Shown piece by piece: positions 1 to 11,556 of a DNA stretch of 64,000 nt. The notes below the pieces were generated by a model. The model was not told the DNA's origin. It ran no database searches and saw nothing but the letters and a program-made list of their open reading frames with translations. The number at the start of each line of letters is the position of its first letter. The first letter of the stretch is position 1. Location of the stretch: the NCBI GenBank assembly GCA_027924585.1, contig BSBM01000592.1:3684501-3748500 (forward strand), read 5' to 3'. Position numbers and translations under genes: made by a program. The DNA is from Larix kaempferi (lineage: Eukaryota > Streptophyta > Pinopsida > Pinales > Pinaceae).

Positions 1-432
1 AATACCCGAAACCCTAGTCATGAACTGATCTGCAGTTTCACTTTCCTTCATTTCAAGACTTTCAAACTGAAGTCTAAGGGTTTGTAGTCTTACTGCTTTA
101 ACTCTGTTGGTACCTTTGTATGTAGTTGCAAGGAGATTCCATGATTGATATGCGGTGGTAGCTCCTGAGATCCACAAGAATATGGACTCCTCAATGCAGC
201 TTTGGATCAACCATTTCGCCGTGAGATCTCGATCTCGGCTTTCATCAAGGGATTTCTTGAGATCGTTCGACATAGCAGCAACAGCAGTTGCCGCCGGTTC
301 TATGAACTCGTTTTCAACCATATCCCAACATTTGTTGAGTTGGAGAAACATATTCATCTTGATCGACCAAAACTCGTAGTTGGTGCCGATCAACATTGGT
401 CTAGAGATCTGCTTCATGTTGGTACTTGCCAT
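1..432 (-). pseudogene. Ty1/copia gag, N-terminal part (runs off window)
   Basis: Reading leftward from an ATG at 432-430, the frame stays open for 144 codons to the window edge. The product begins MASTNMKQISRPMLIG, continues through NYEFWSIKMNMFLQ and an LWISGATTAYQSW segment, and ends near SETADQFMTRVSGI. This is the pattern of the copia-type gag (UBN2/DUF4219) family: an N-terminal 'NY..W..KM' signature, then a helical capsid-like region. It would form the structural particle protein of a copia retrotransposon. Its minisatellite leader, PBS and LTR lie immediately upstream on the same strand, so this is the genuine 5' end of an element whose pol lies outside the window. No stop is seen in the visible part, so it may be less decayed than its neighbours. 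It is called a pseudogene only because the rest is not visible. Confidence 0.75.
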
Positions 433-528
433 TTTGTATGACTATCTTTAAAACAGAGTGCCGCAACCTCCAAGACAGTACAATGCGTCAGAGGGTGCGC
501 CGAACAAAAATTCGTGTAAGTGAACAGT

Positions 529-776
529 GTTTGGCGCACTTTTCCTTAACAACAAGTGCATCGGTGGCTCTATTTTCCTTAACAGAAGGTGCACCGGTGG
601 CTCACTTTGCCTTAACAAAAGGTGCACCAGTGACTCTCTTTTTCTTAACAGAAATTGATCCAGTGGCTCTCTTTGCCTTAACAAAAAGTGAGCCAGTGGC
701 TCTCTTTTCCTTAACAAAAAGTGAGCCGGTGGCTCTCTTTTCCTTAACAGAAAATGAGCCAGTGGCTCTAACGGAA
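529..776. repeat. 33-bp minisatellite in copia leader (about 7.5 copies)
   Basis: The motif 'ccttaaca' recurs at exactly 33-bp spacing (about 544, 577, 610, 643, 676, 709, 742). Each unit carries a diverged 'gtgagccrgtggctctctttt' type core. Because 33 is divisible by three, several frames on both strands read as 11-residue repeats, which creates spurious ORFs. The array sits between the PBS and the gag ATG of the minus-strand copia element, in its 5' untranslated leader. Confidence 0.9.
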
Positions 777-911
777 AAATAAAACAAAAATATTTGATGC
801 AGCCCCAAAGTTTTGAAGCTTCTCCTCCACGCCGATTTGTCCCGTCTTGATATATGTGTGTTTGCTTTCCACTATGTGAAAAGGCTTACCCAACAACAGG
901 TATGAATCAGG

Positions 912-929
912 CCATACGCTCTAAAACCA
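912..929 (-). other. Primer binding site of the copia element
   Basis: On the minus strand the bases directly after the LTR read tggttttagagcg, close to the initiator-tRNA-Met primer binding site tggtatcagagc used by most copia elements. It abuts the LTR end, as expected. Confidence 0.65.
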
Positions 930-1193
930 TGTTAAAATATGCAAGACAAAAGAAAAGAGAAGATAGAAAAAAAATAGGCATATTCATTGTCTTCTCATTA
1001 TTAACCATGAACATATATAAGATTACATCACATCAATACCATTGTCTAATACTATGGGACAAGAAATACTATGGGACAACCAAGTGTCCTATTCAAACTA
1101 GAATTAACTAATAACTCAACTAATTAACCAACTTAGGACCATTGACTCAACTAATTAACCAACTTAGGACCATTGAGATTACAATTCTTAACA
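930..1193 (-). mobile_element. Copia 5' LTR (264 bp)
   Basis: The segment begins tgttaaaa and ends ttcttaaca, giving the inverted TGTTA...TAACA ends typical of an LTR. The PBS lies immediately inside it on the minus strand. It contains a perfect 31-bp tandem duplication (1114-1144 and 1145-1175) and a TATA-like tatata stretch near 1015. The partner LTR is outside the window, so no target duplication can be tested. Confidence 0.65.
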
Positions 1194-2903
1194 ATATGGA
1201 GCAAATAGACATTGTGGCTTGTGATATGTTGCTACATAGTACATATCCACCTTCTTAGTACAATACAAATGTGATCATCTTTATCTCCTGATGTCTAAGT
1301 TTTTAATTTTTAGTTTTAATACCACCTTTAACCGTGAGTATTAAACTTAGGGTTAGGGATTTTTCTTTCCCCAACTTCCAATAGGGTTAAGGTGTTGACA
1401 CTTTAGAATCTCCTTAAAAAATCATGTGGCTAGCTCTACATGTGTGAGTAAAAAAGGTTAACATGGCTTCACTTGGTATTTGACGATACATTGGTGGAAA
1501 TCTCTTAATGAGAAGAATTGCGTAGAAAAATTGAAAACCGTTATACCTCTTTGGCCAAGTTTTGACCCCAAAGAAAAGCCATTAAAACCCTGAATCAAGC
1601 AATTTTCAGTTTTAACCCTAATCGATGGAATACATTGGTAAATAAAATAGCCCAAGAAAGTCATAGCTTTTCTTTTCCACTCCATAAAGCGTCATGAAAG
1701 ATAGATGTAATAAGATATATGTAATAGAAGAGATGTTCTTAGCATAGTTGTTTTTTTACATGAAATGCATTTCTTGATGAAACCCACCAAGTACTTCTCA
1801 TTCCAAGGATGGTACCTAGGTTAAACTAGTGGTGCCTAATTTTGAAGCACCTCTCCTCGAGGGTATGGAAGAGAGTCAAGCCCATGACCTTCCCTATATC
1901 CAAGGGACAGATCTCACATTTCGTTCATGAGTCATGATCACTGAGGTAATCCTCGGAGCTAGCATAGTTGTTGTTATGATACACCTGATGTGTTATTATA
2001 CAACATAAGTTAAAATAGAAACAAAACACCCTAATTTCCCAAGCATGATTCTGGTTGGAATCTGATAATGAGTAATGGTTCCACCATGGAACTCCGATAT
2101 GCTCATTGTTCCACCATGACCCAAGGATTTTGGGTATCTGAATTGATCCATGACCTTCGAAAAATGTGAAGAAATTGATTGGATCAATTGGTACCAAGAA
2201 GATCCATTTCACTATATCCCAATGAGGGGCGATGAGTATGGAGTGTTTTATGACTTGCTTACAACTCTCCATTATGACACAAATCTCTTCTATGGGAGAA
2301 TCAAGGATATTCATGAATTAGTGAGTCACAAAATCCAAAATTATGTGGAAACTAACCACACATGAAAGAGAAAGGAGCAAAAATGTCTAGTCAATCGTAG
2401 TTTGACCCTCATGAATACAAAAACAGGAATTGGGCCCACAATAGATGCAATCCAGGGAGGGTTGGTAAGTTGATGACCAAGGAAAAGGATGTTTAACTCA
2501 AGTTAACGATTTAATGTCATTAATTAGGCTAGTATCCGGGTTAAGTCAGTTAATCAAAGGTGATGCTCCATTAGTCCCTTCTAAAATGGCCCTTCAAGGG
2601 TATTTCTGAATCTAAGGTTCAGAAATACCCTTCAACACTATAATTTTGGGTGGATACAACTCAAAAGCTGGATTTATTTTGTTACACTAATTACTTGTTT
2701 CTTGTTAAGTGCTATCTTTTTCCCATAATTGTTGGTTTGCATACATACTTTTAAATGTAGGTTGTCACTAACAACTATCTTTTTCCCATTATTTTTGGTT
2801 GGCATATATACTTTGTATGTAGTGCCTAACAACTATCCTATTTGGATATGACATAAATTTAGCTTTTCTATTAGTTTCTCAAGTCATTTTTTTTTTGTTC
2901 TGA
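1194..2903. other. Unassigned AT-rich DNA
   Basis: I see no supported gene here. Short open frames near 1458-1685 and 1925-2365 occur on both strands, with no recognisable domain and no codon-level conservation to argue for them. A loosely repeated pair of phrases ('aactatctttttcccat') near 2705-2830 shows a small diverged duplication. Confidence 0.5.
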
Positions 2904-3079
2904 CATGCTTGTCTGAGTATCCCTTTTATTTGTTATTTTTGTTTATATAACACCAAGTAGGACTGATTTCACACCTTTTCCATTAGATTAGCATGCTTGT
3001 CTGACTATCCTTTTTATTCGTTATTTTTTTTTATACAAGACCAAGTAGGACTGATTTCACATCGTTTCCATGAGATTTT
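2904..3079. repeat. 88-bp tandem duplication
   Basis: Copies at 2904-2991 and 2992-3079 share 'catgcttgtctgagtatccc'-like starts and 'ccaagtaggactgatttcac' cores, with scattered mismatches. No coding signal accompanies it. Confidence 0.85.
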
Positions 3080-3312
3080 CCATGTCTAGCTAGTAACCAT
3101 CGTTTCCATTATGTGTTGCTAACAATTTTTTTTTTTATTATAATTATTGTTTGTTTGGCCAGGAGTCCTTTACTTTTGCAGAGTTCATATTTCAACATTG
3201 AGTTCAATTGCAATTCATCGACAGATAGTTTAATTAACGGAATTGATTGTTCCATGTAAGTGTTTAAAAGAAGCACATTTTTAATCCCTAACAATACTTG
3301 ATCATTGTTCTT

Positions 3313-4335
3313 AAGATATTTTTCAAGTTCTTCTAGTATCTTTATGGTAATTTGTTTCTTACATGTAACCGTGCACCCTATCTTTGAGCCTCTAAGCAAC
3401 GGTAAGATATTATGGCCCATGAAGAGCAAAACATGTCACAAGCATGATTTAAATACAAGTGGGAAGGATAATATTTCTCCTCCTTGACCACTTGAGCTAA
3501 ACAATTGACATGGTATCTTTATGTATGTTAAAATCATTTTGAAGTCTGTTAATTCACCTAATTTTTGGTTAAATCATAAAGGTTTATGGTTAAAATCAAT
3601 CATGATGTATTTACCTATGAAGTAATGCTTCTATTGGTGAATGACTTGCACATGGCATATAATTACATGCAATCAATGGTGTATTCAATAAGATGCCCAA
3701 CGTGTGTAAATAGACTTATTTGTAAAACAAATTAACACAATTTTATCAAGATATTTTTCAAGGTCTTCTAGTATCTTTATGTTATTTTTTGAATACATGT
3801 AACGAAGTACCCCACTCTGAAACCTATACGCAATGATAAGATATTCTCCATGTCTCACAACCTCAATAATAACTGGTTCACGAAGAATGAAACATGTTAC
3901 AAACAGGATTTTAACCTAGTGGAGAAGATAACATTTATCCTCCCTAACCACTTGAGTTATTTCCAACTGACATACTATCTTTATGGTATGTTAAAATCCT
4001 TTTGAAATTTGTTAGTTCACCTAATTTTTGGTTAAATCATCATTTGGATGTTCTTTTCGAGAAGAGGAGAAGACTCTGTTGATTTTTTTAAAATTTGTTA
4101 TTCTTCTCTATTTAAAAAAACATGTTTATTTCCTCTCGAAGACAAGAAAAGAGAACTATAAAGTTTTATGGTTAAAATCAATCATGATCTCCTTGCCTAT
4201 GAATTAATGCTTCTAGTGGTGAACAACTTGCATATGGTATGTAACTCTTAGTCATACAAGCTATCAACATTGTATTCAATAAGATGCCTAAAGTGTGTCA
4301 ATGGTCTCATGTGAAAAATAAATTAACTGCTCGAT
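3313..4335. repeat. Diverged direct duplication, about 435-bp unit
   Basis: The block from 3313 recurs from 3748 in the same order: 'aagatatttttcaag', 'ttctagtatctttatg', 'acatgtaac', 'ttgaccacttgag', 'cacctaatttttggttaa', 'ggttaaaatcaatcatgat', 'gtattcaataagatgcc'. The second copy carries about 110-120 extra bases around 4040-4165. The two units are clearly diverged, so the duplication is old. No gene is visible. Confidence 0.8.
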
Positions 4336-4879
4336 ATTAAAAATAATCTTGACAGGTGGGATGGCCTTATAGTTCCCTAATACCCATAGTAATGCCCCTT
4401 CTATTTTGTAATCTACATAGGGACAAGGCTTTGAGCTTGCTCTATGTTACTGTACAATTTTTGTCCTAGAAGTGTTCAAGCCACCATGTGTAAGGTGTGC
4501 TTCCCAAGGTGTTTGGAAATAGCTTTATGTGCTTCTATCAAATGGTTTGCTGCCTTCTCAAATTTCTGCGAGTGTTCTTAGGACTGCTCTGCTCTTCCTT
4601 AACCACTTCAATTCTGAACGGATTTCTGATATGGCCATGGTATACTCCATGAACCTCTTTGGCCATTCACAATGACCTTATCATCTTGTCCTAGTGAAGC
4701 ATTAAAATGGATATTCCCTGGGCCTTTCATCTTCAGTCTCTTTATCGCATCCTTTTGGATGGGCTCTAATTGCAACGAGTGCTTTTTCCTTGGCTTGGTT
4801 CCAACGGTGGCGTCTACACTCTAATTATTATATTATATTTCTTAATGGTGAACTCAACTTAGATTTTAGCACAATTCCC

Positions 4880-6100
4880 TATTTCGTGATCTCCAAGTTC
4901 ACATACTATGTAGCAATGCTGGCCCGATATGTTATAAATGCAGTTTTGACTTTGTGGCCCCACATGCCACATAGAAAGCATTTTGTAGGCCCCGCTTTCC
5001 ATTGGGTAATTGGATAGAATCTTCCCCTACTTTGTACTAGTGCAGCTCTGTATACATTTTGAATGTCTATTGCAACTTGAAACTTTTGTTGAAAGCAACT
5101 TCATTTGTCATTTTTCTTAAACCTTACAAAGGCTTTTGCTTGTCCAAATGTTTGCTTCTCCATTCTTCTCATCTATCTTGTCTATCCTTGTTTCTATGGT
5201 TTTTCTTGTCTATCCTTGTTTCTATGGTTTGTTTTTACAGTTCACCCAATTATGATTCGAGGTGTAGTGTGTGCCAGAGTCATTAAACTTGCTAAGATTT
5301 CTTGGTGAAAGGTTATGAGAATTTCTTCTTCCTCCTCATCATCTTTGTTCTTGGATGTTTGTTTCTCTTAGGGTTAGTCATAAAATTTATATGTTGGAGC
5401 CTTGGTGACTTTCTTGAAGGTATTTTCCATTCTCTTGAACATATTTTGTTCTTTGTTTTTATTCTCTCCATCCATCATTGTGATATCTATCTCAGCTTCC
5501 CACTTTAATGGCAACATTGAAATATTCTTTGTAGGTCCTTGGTCTTATTGTTCTTATGTTCACTCATCCTTCGGTTTAGACTAGAGATGAACCAATGAAA
5601 CTTTTCTTCCTTAGGTGTGTGGTAACTTCATTGACTTGACAACCCTTTAATTCTTGTTATCATATTTAACAATTTGTTCACCATTTGGTCTCTTTATGTT
5701 CTTCAATTGTTGAACTTCAAAGGGTTTATTATCAAGGTAAGACCAATTTTCCCTAGACTTCTCCACAATATCTCTCCATGTTTGAAAATGTTTTTCCTAT
5801 TTGTGTTTTAGTACCATACTAGCGTAGCGCCCCTAAGAAAGCCCTTGATTTGAGCGCATTTATAGTGATGGTCTTCGTCTTCATATGCTTGCCACATTCC
5901 TTGTAGCATAAATAGGTGGGCATCTTTGTTTCCACTACCATCATAAGTTGGGATTGTGGAAGGGTCAATAGTTATACTAGATTTGCCTCATTTGTGATCT
6001 CTTTCATTGTCGAAGTTGGACTTATGATAGTACTTCCTCTGCTCTTGGTACTCATATTGATGATCATGCCTACAATTTCAATTACAAGCATTATACTCTT
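4880..6100 (-). pseudogene. Ty3/gypsy gag remnant with degenerate zinc knuckles
   Basis: On the minus strand, fragments in shifting frames read like a gypsy gag. About 5985-5815 gives DPSTIPTYDGSGNKDAHLF followed by QIKGFLRGATLVWY, matching the start of the capsid domain (PF03732-like). About 5790-5560 gives W..IVEK, KPFEVQQLKNIKR and a KFHWFISSLNRRM segment. About 4985-4950 gives CFLCGMWGHKVKTA, a CX2CX4HX4C knuckle lacking its last Cys, followed at about 4910-4875 by a second knuckle-like CELGDHEIGNCA. Stops and frameshifts are frequent. No protease or RT is recognisable further along (down to 4340), so only the gag part survives. Exact edges are uncertain. Confidence 0.6.
5177..5232. repeat. 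28-bp tandem duplication
   Basis: Two nearly identical copies of cttgtctatccttgtttcta plus eight bases, at 5177-5204 and 5205-5232, lie within the gag remnant in its linker region. Confidence 0.85.
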
Positions 6101-6104
6101 ATGA

Positions 6105-7129
6105 ATGACCTTGCCTTAAGTTATGTTTATGATTCTTTGTAGGCTTCAACCATTTATACCATCTTTGCTTTTCTTTTAGCTTATGTGTTTCTTCTCTTCT
6201 CTAGTTTCTCCCTTTGTCATTCTTCTCTTTCTGGCCTCTTTCCCTTGTCTACCTCATTTCTATTTAGGGTCTTGGCTAATCAGAATAAGTGTTGCTCTAG
6301 TGGTATTTCTACTTCATGGTCCATGTTATCTTTCTCCTCTAATTGCTTTTCCCCCCCTCGACAATTTTTCATGGTTCCTTTTGGTTGCAATTTCGATGGA
6401 GTCTTACGATTGTCAAATATGCCAGCGTTGTGATGCTCCACATTTTAAAATATTGATCCAAAGAATTCTATCATATTTCATAGGGTTTGAACCATGGTCG
6501 ATATCTTTATAATATTTTATCTTGAGTCCATTTGGCCCCCCTTTTCGTTGGTATGTACATCGTTTTTATGCAACCTCATTAATCTTACAAATGGCATGCC
6601 TTCTATATCAACATAGGATGACACATTCTTTCTTTATATCCAACTTGAAGATGCCCCAAACAACTCTCTATTAACATAATCAAAATCAAAGGCCTTTAGA
6701 TCTATTGGAATGTGCCCCCCCACAATGTCGAGTGTTTTTGTGACCACTGTTTTTAACAAACCTTGTTGGTTCTTACAGTCGCAACCTAACATATAAATAT
6801 ATCATCCATGGTGATAAGTTTCACAACTACGCATCATCTTAAATTTAAACATATTGTACACTCGAACACATGTATATTAACACATAGCTTAATATAACTG
6901 AGCATTCAGGAGAAACAACTTGCATGGATTGGTGTGTTCAAAATTTATGCACTCATGAGTGCACATATAAGTGGATCAAAGCCCACTTCCATGTCCTTTA
7001 AATAAATATGAGACCTACTATACCTAAGCATTGATATGTGATTTGTGAGTGTTGATTTATTATTTATGAGAACAGATTAATCTTTGTTGAGTGTAGATCA
7101 ACATTTCAAGTATATCTAGGAGCTCATTT
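6105..7129. other. No recognised feature
   Basis: Open frames near 6183-6512 are the reverse strand of the decayed gag leader and have no domain. From 6520 to 7130 I see only AT-rich sequence without repeats or coding signal. Confidence 0.5.
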
Positions 7130-8700
7130 GGGCAAGACCCAGATTTCCTCTAATATGAGAAAGTGCAATGGGAAAGAATATCAATTTTTTGTGAGAAATA
7201 TTGAGGGGAAATCCATTTAGTTGGCACAATATTTAGATCACATTGTTAACTTCGAGCAAAAACCTTGGGACAATTTGAGGATCCCTATGGATTTACAATG
7301 ATTACTTTATGTGGGTAAGAAACTAGAGGATGTACTTACTCTATATAACATTTATAAGGACTATCATATATTTGGTTGTGTGGTGATGTGGGCGGGGTAG
7401 TGGATTTTAGGTTACCTACTTCCTCTATTCCAATTTCTTATGAGGATGTAGTTCAATTCAATACATCTCCTTTTCACAAATGCCAATTTTACCAAATCTG
7501 AATATTGTTGAGAAATTGGATGTGGTTCCAACTTTGGAGGTCAAGCATTCAAAGATAAATGAGCTTTTATTAACACTTAAATCTAAGGTAGTCACATGTA
7601 GATTTAATGGATTTTGGCCATGATTGAAAGATCTATATCAAAGGATATATTATAACAAGACCAAAATTGTGAGATCCATGTGTGCTCTAAAGGTTTCTTT
7701 GTAGTCTGTTTTATATTCCAAGGATGATTACAAGAAAATATTTGATTAGGGACCTTAGTTGTGGGGAAGAGAAAGGCTCTTTATCACTCCATGGTTTCCA
7801 CAATTTGATCCCACTACTATGGTGGTCTCCAAAATTTAGATGTGGGTTCGGCTCCCAAATATGAGTTCCTTTTTGGCTTCATATAGTGTTACAAGACATT
7901 GTACTAATTTGGGAAGATTTTCAAAGTATGCTAGTGGGAGGACCTGACAAATTTTTTGTACATATGCTCGTATTTGTGTGGAGATCGACCTTAGTAAAGG
8001 TCTTCTAGACGGAATGTTGTTGAAACATGGAAACTACAAATACATACAAAGTTTGGATTATGAAAATACAGTGTTTATTTCTGTTGGCATTGTCATCAAA
8101 TAGGTCACCTTTAAAAAACTTCCCCACAACCAAGAAGTTTACCTAAAAATAAAAAGGGGCAATTTTTTAAATCTAAAAGTTGGTAGCCATATGATCCTCC
8201 TTCTCTGGAGGATGAAAAAGAGGAGAGTAAGGCATATTTTCCCACCAATGAGGTTGAGGAATCAATAAAGAAGAATCTAGAATGATCATATAAACCATAC
8301 AACATAGAGTGTACAACCTTGGATCTCTCTTCTCAGGGGTCTGTGGTAACTATGGATACTTCGTTAAGGGGAATGAAGAGAGAACATAATATTGAGTTCT
8401 AATTTGGATAAGGATCAGGTTTCTTTGAATAATAATGGGGCTTTGGCAATGGACTTAAAAATGGTAGTTGTAGATCCATCACCATGAGAACAGACTGAGG
8501 TGAAAAAGAAGAGAGGGCAAAAAAAAATTGAAAATTTCTTTAAATCTTGACTCATTGTAAAACATGGTTTTTGTTCTTTTAAGGATCCATTTGATTGGCT
8601 ATCTTTGAAAGTTTTAAAAACGTATCTATGTAATGTGTTGTATGTACTTTAAAAATGTAATTTCTATTCTTATTTATGAATAAAATTGCATTTTTTCCGT
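7130..8700 (+). pseudogene. LINE ORF1-like (DUF4283 plus zinc knuckle) remnant
   Basis: Plus-strand fragments match the plant L1-type ORF1 layout. Near 7724-7830 the text reads DDYKKIFD-GPWLWGRE then LFITPWFPQFDPTTMVV and SMWVRLPN, the DUF4283 core. Near 7960-8060 it reads YARICVEIDLSKGL then KYIQSLDYENTVF, the segment that normally precedes the knuckle. Near 8081-8115 comes CWHCHQIGHL, the first half of a CCHC knuckle, ended by a TAA. An acidic tail (DEKEESKAY) follows near 8215. The family protein binds RNA in LINE ribonucleoprotein. Several stops and at least one frameshift are present. No endonuclease or reverse transcriptase follows. The last part, with 'atgaataaaattgca' near 8675, may be a LINE 3' end after internal deletion, which is inference. 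Confidence 0.65.
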
Positions 8701-9806
8701 GAAAAATTAACATTCATAAGTTCATAAGAAACAACCATTTATTTAGTATTCAAAACAATGATAATCTCACAACAAAAGTATTGCATAAATTTAATAACAA
8801 TACACCGGTGTATTCCAAACATATAACAATATATAACCAAATATGATAGAAGGAAATTGGATTTCATAAATTAAAAAAAACATAACCTCTATTATCTTGT
8901 CTTTTATAACCCACGTGCCTAATCCAAATCCATGAAAAGCCACAACCATGATATGTGCACCAAGTATCATAAATACATATGCCTCAACTCCACATTGCAC
9001 AATATGACCTCCACCAACCAAAATACACTGCTATATACTTATGCATTTATACATCTATACACTATCTTCTACATTCAACGATCACCCGACAAACCCTTTC
9101 AATATAGACTAATAAATCTACAACCGTTTCAACATTCGACTAGCCTAATAAATGCACAATGGATATCCATTACTTAACATATGCATGTTTCTCACAAGCC
9201 ACTTTAAAAGCAATATCACAATAACTTACAAATGAATACCAAAATTAGATTCCAAAACTGCCATAGACTTCCAACTTCATATAAATTATGTGAATTCTTC
9301 TTTTAGAATACCCATCTATTATTATTTTAACTAGAATTAGTTACCAAGAATTTGGTCACAACAACATTTGAAATATGATTGTTGTCAAATTGTGCTAAAA
9401 AATGGTAACAAAGCATGGTCCTCTTTGATTACATAGTAGGTTGTCCAAAATTGACCTGTCTTCTCGTGTTGAATGCATGGACACATGGGACATGCTATTC
9501 AAACACATGTCAAAGTGTGTTTAATGCGTGGCCATTTTGTTTCTCAATGCATAGAACACATAGCTAAAAAAATAGACTTTGATGTTTAAAAAATACTATA
9601 AACTACTTAAAAACACATTTGGCCTCTTCCTCTCTTCATTATTTCATTGTTGTTTTCCTTCAAAGAATCTACAAGTAAGGAGAAAATTGGCTTTTGGCTA
9701 GATTTGCACAAGATTAGTTCATCTAAAGTTTGTATTTTTTCCCTAGAGTGTCACACTCTAACAACATATTTCTTCATTCATAGAAGAAATCGTGGCTCAA
9801 TCATCA
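8701..9806. other. No recognised feature
   Basis: AT-rich sequence. Short frames at 8791-9021 and 8932-9177 overlap on opposite strands and show no domain. No terminal repeats are seen. Confidence 0.5.
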
Positions 9807-9947
9807 ATGGTTTCTTCTAAAGGTCAAAAGAAAGGGAAGAATGTCCATGTCGATGTTGTTCCCCCTCCAACTCCTAGTAATGCCCAATTTACTAGAAGTG
9901 CAACTAGCATTTCTACACATAACACTACTGATGAGCCCAAGATATAG
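9807..9947 (+). CDS. Small orphan ORF, possibly the start of a degraded element protein
   Basis: An ATG at 9807 opens a 46-codon frame, MVSSKGQKKGKNVHVDVVPP and onward through QFTRSATSISTHNTTDEPKI to TAG at 9945. The upstream bases ttcttcattcatag resemble a splice acceptor. A basic, Ser/Thr-rich N-terminus of this kind occurs in many plant transposon proteins, but I recognise no specific family. It could equally be noise. The next codons after the stop continue with basic residues but no domain. Confidence 0.25.
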   Translation: MVSSKGQKKGKNVHVDVVPPPTPSNAQFTRSATSISTHNTTDEPKI

Positions 9948-11556
9948 GTACTCCATAGACCCCCTTTATGCCACACACAAGAAGGAAAGACTAAGAAAAA
10001 CCTCTTTTTATAGGGGAGAATTGATTTGTTTGATTATTTAATGAAGTAGTTTAGCGATTATCTTTTCTTATGCTTTAAGCGTTTTATGTGTTAATCCTAT
10101 GAAATTAGGCATGTATGAGCAGGGCGCAGGTGACCTGAAAAATTTACAAGTAACCAAGCTCAAGACTGAAGATCATGAGTGACTCAATAGTCCATTTTCT
10201 CCTAATTTAAAGGAAGGACTCATATTAAACAGGATCATTGTTTACAATGTAGAGCTAGGTTAGAGATAAGGTTAAATAGGGACCTCTTGAATAGCAGGAG
10301 GTCTGAAGACATTTTTGAAAAAACAATACTCAGCATATTTTGTATTTGAGACAGTTATGTTTTAAGTTTTCCTGAAACATGAAGTTATGATTTGAAAATG
10401 GAAGACCAGCGTTATATTAATTCCTTGAGTTTATAAGTCTCCTTTCCTCCTGAAATACGTGTTGGGGAGGGACCCCTCAATACGTAGATCAGGAGTTTCG
10501 TGTATCATTGCAGGTATTTCTCATGCATTTTACTTATTGTTTCAATCATCGTGATGCGTGAAATTGCTTTGGCATTGGTTTAGACATCAGATTCCGATTT
10601 TAGTATCAACAATTTTATTACGTAGTTTGATAACACTATTTCCATAGTTTTGTAATGCATTGTGTGTAGTCCTGTGTGTGCTATCTGCACACACATATTT
10701 TATATCTAAGTTCCAATATTTTTATACCATTTCCAGATAACGAGTCAGATCTAGGATCTCATTCATACTTTCTTTATTTAAGTTTGATCACATAGAGTTT
10801 AAATGTTTCAGCATTCGATTTGAATAGAACAGGGTTTTAATTGCTTTGAGTATCTGGTTTGGTAGACAGAATTTGATTGTTTTCCAACATTGAAATTCCT
10901 AGATTAGATTTACCAGTTTTCAGCATTCAATTCCTAGAACAGATTTTACGAGTTTTCAGTATTCAATTCCTAGAATAAATTTATTCATTTTCAGTATTGA
11001 TTCAGCATTCAATTCCTAGAATAAATCTATCAATTTTCAGCATTTTCAATTCATGGATTTACATACTTTCATATTTCCTGCTTCTTAATTTTTAGAACAA
11101 TACTCCCTATTTCCCTTAGAGCATTCTTTAGGATACATTGAACATTCAGAACGACAAAGATCACCCTATAGTGCAAATATAGTGGTTAGCATCTCTTAAG
11201 TTTGTACGCTCCCTGGTTGATAATTAAAGTATACTTCCAGTATAGCTACCCTAATTAGATACCCATTACTGGATTCCACCAACTACAATAGCAAGAAAGC
11301 TCACTCACTAAAGAAAAAAAACCTGTTGTGTAAATATGTAACTAGAAGACCAATACCCAAGGAAAGGGTTGGGGGAAGAAATTGTTTTTGGAAATGCAAT
11401 TTCTACAACATTGAATTCAAGTACACCTATAATCGAGGTAAGGGCCATTTTTGGGGACTGGAGCTAGAGGAGTTACGACATGTGAATAAATGTCTATAAT
11501 CCAATGTAGAGGTATGCAATGAATGACATGATTATGTTTCCTTGGGAAGGTGGCAT
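9948..11556. other. Possible leader of the element at 11557-12554; repeats only
   Basis: No gene is visible. The stretch holds an imperfect hairpin (10456-10486, arms tacgtgttgg and ccctcaatacgta) and an imperfect array of about 36-bp units at 10881-11057. If the LTR at 11557-12554 is a 5' LTR on the minus strand, this would be the untranslated leader of that element. The bases at its start (minus strand from 11556: tgccaccttcccaaggaa) are only weakly like a tRNA-Asp PBS. Confidence 0.35.
10881..11057. repeat. Imperfect tandem array, about 36-bp unit
   Basis: Units starting ttttcagcattcaattccta recur at about 10917, 10953, 10988 and 11034, with a diverged first unit at 10881. The alternation of 'cagcatt' and 'cagtatt' and the 'cctagaataaat' tail identify them. 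Confidence 0.75.

Noticed and set aside
529-776. CRISPR-like array
   Set aside because: Units are contiguous with no unique spacers, and the context is a plant retrotransposon.
426-808. Repetitive ORFs on both strands that look like an 11-residue repeat protein
   Set aside because: They are products of the 33-bp minisatellite, open in several frames on both strands, and lie in the copia leader.
2150-2365. 71-residue plus-strand frame with acidic, aromatic composition
   Set aside because: No domain, overlaps an equally long minus-strand frame, no start context or neighbours to support it.
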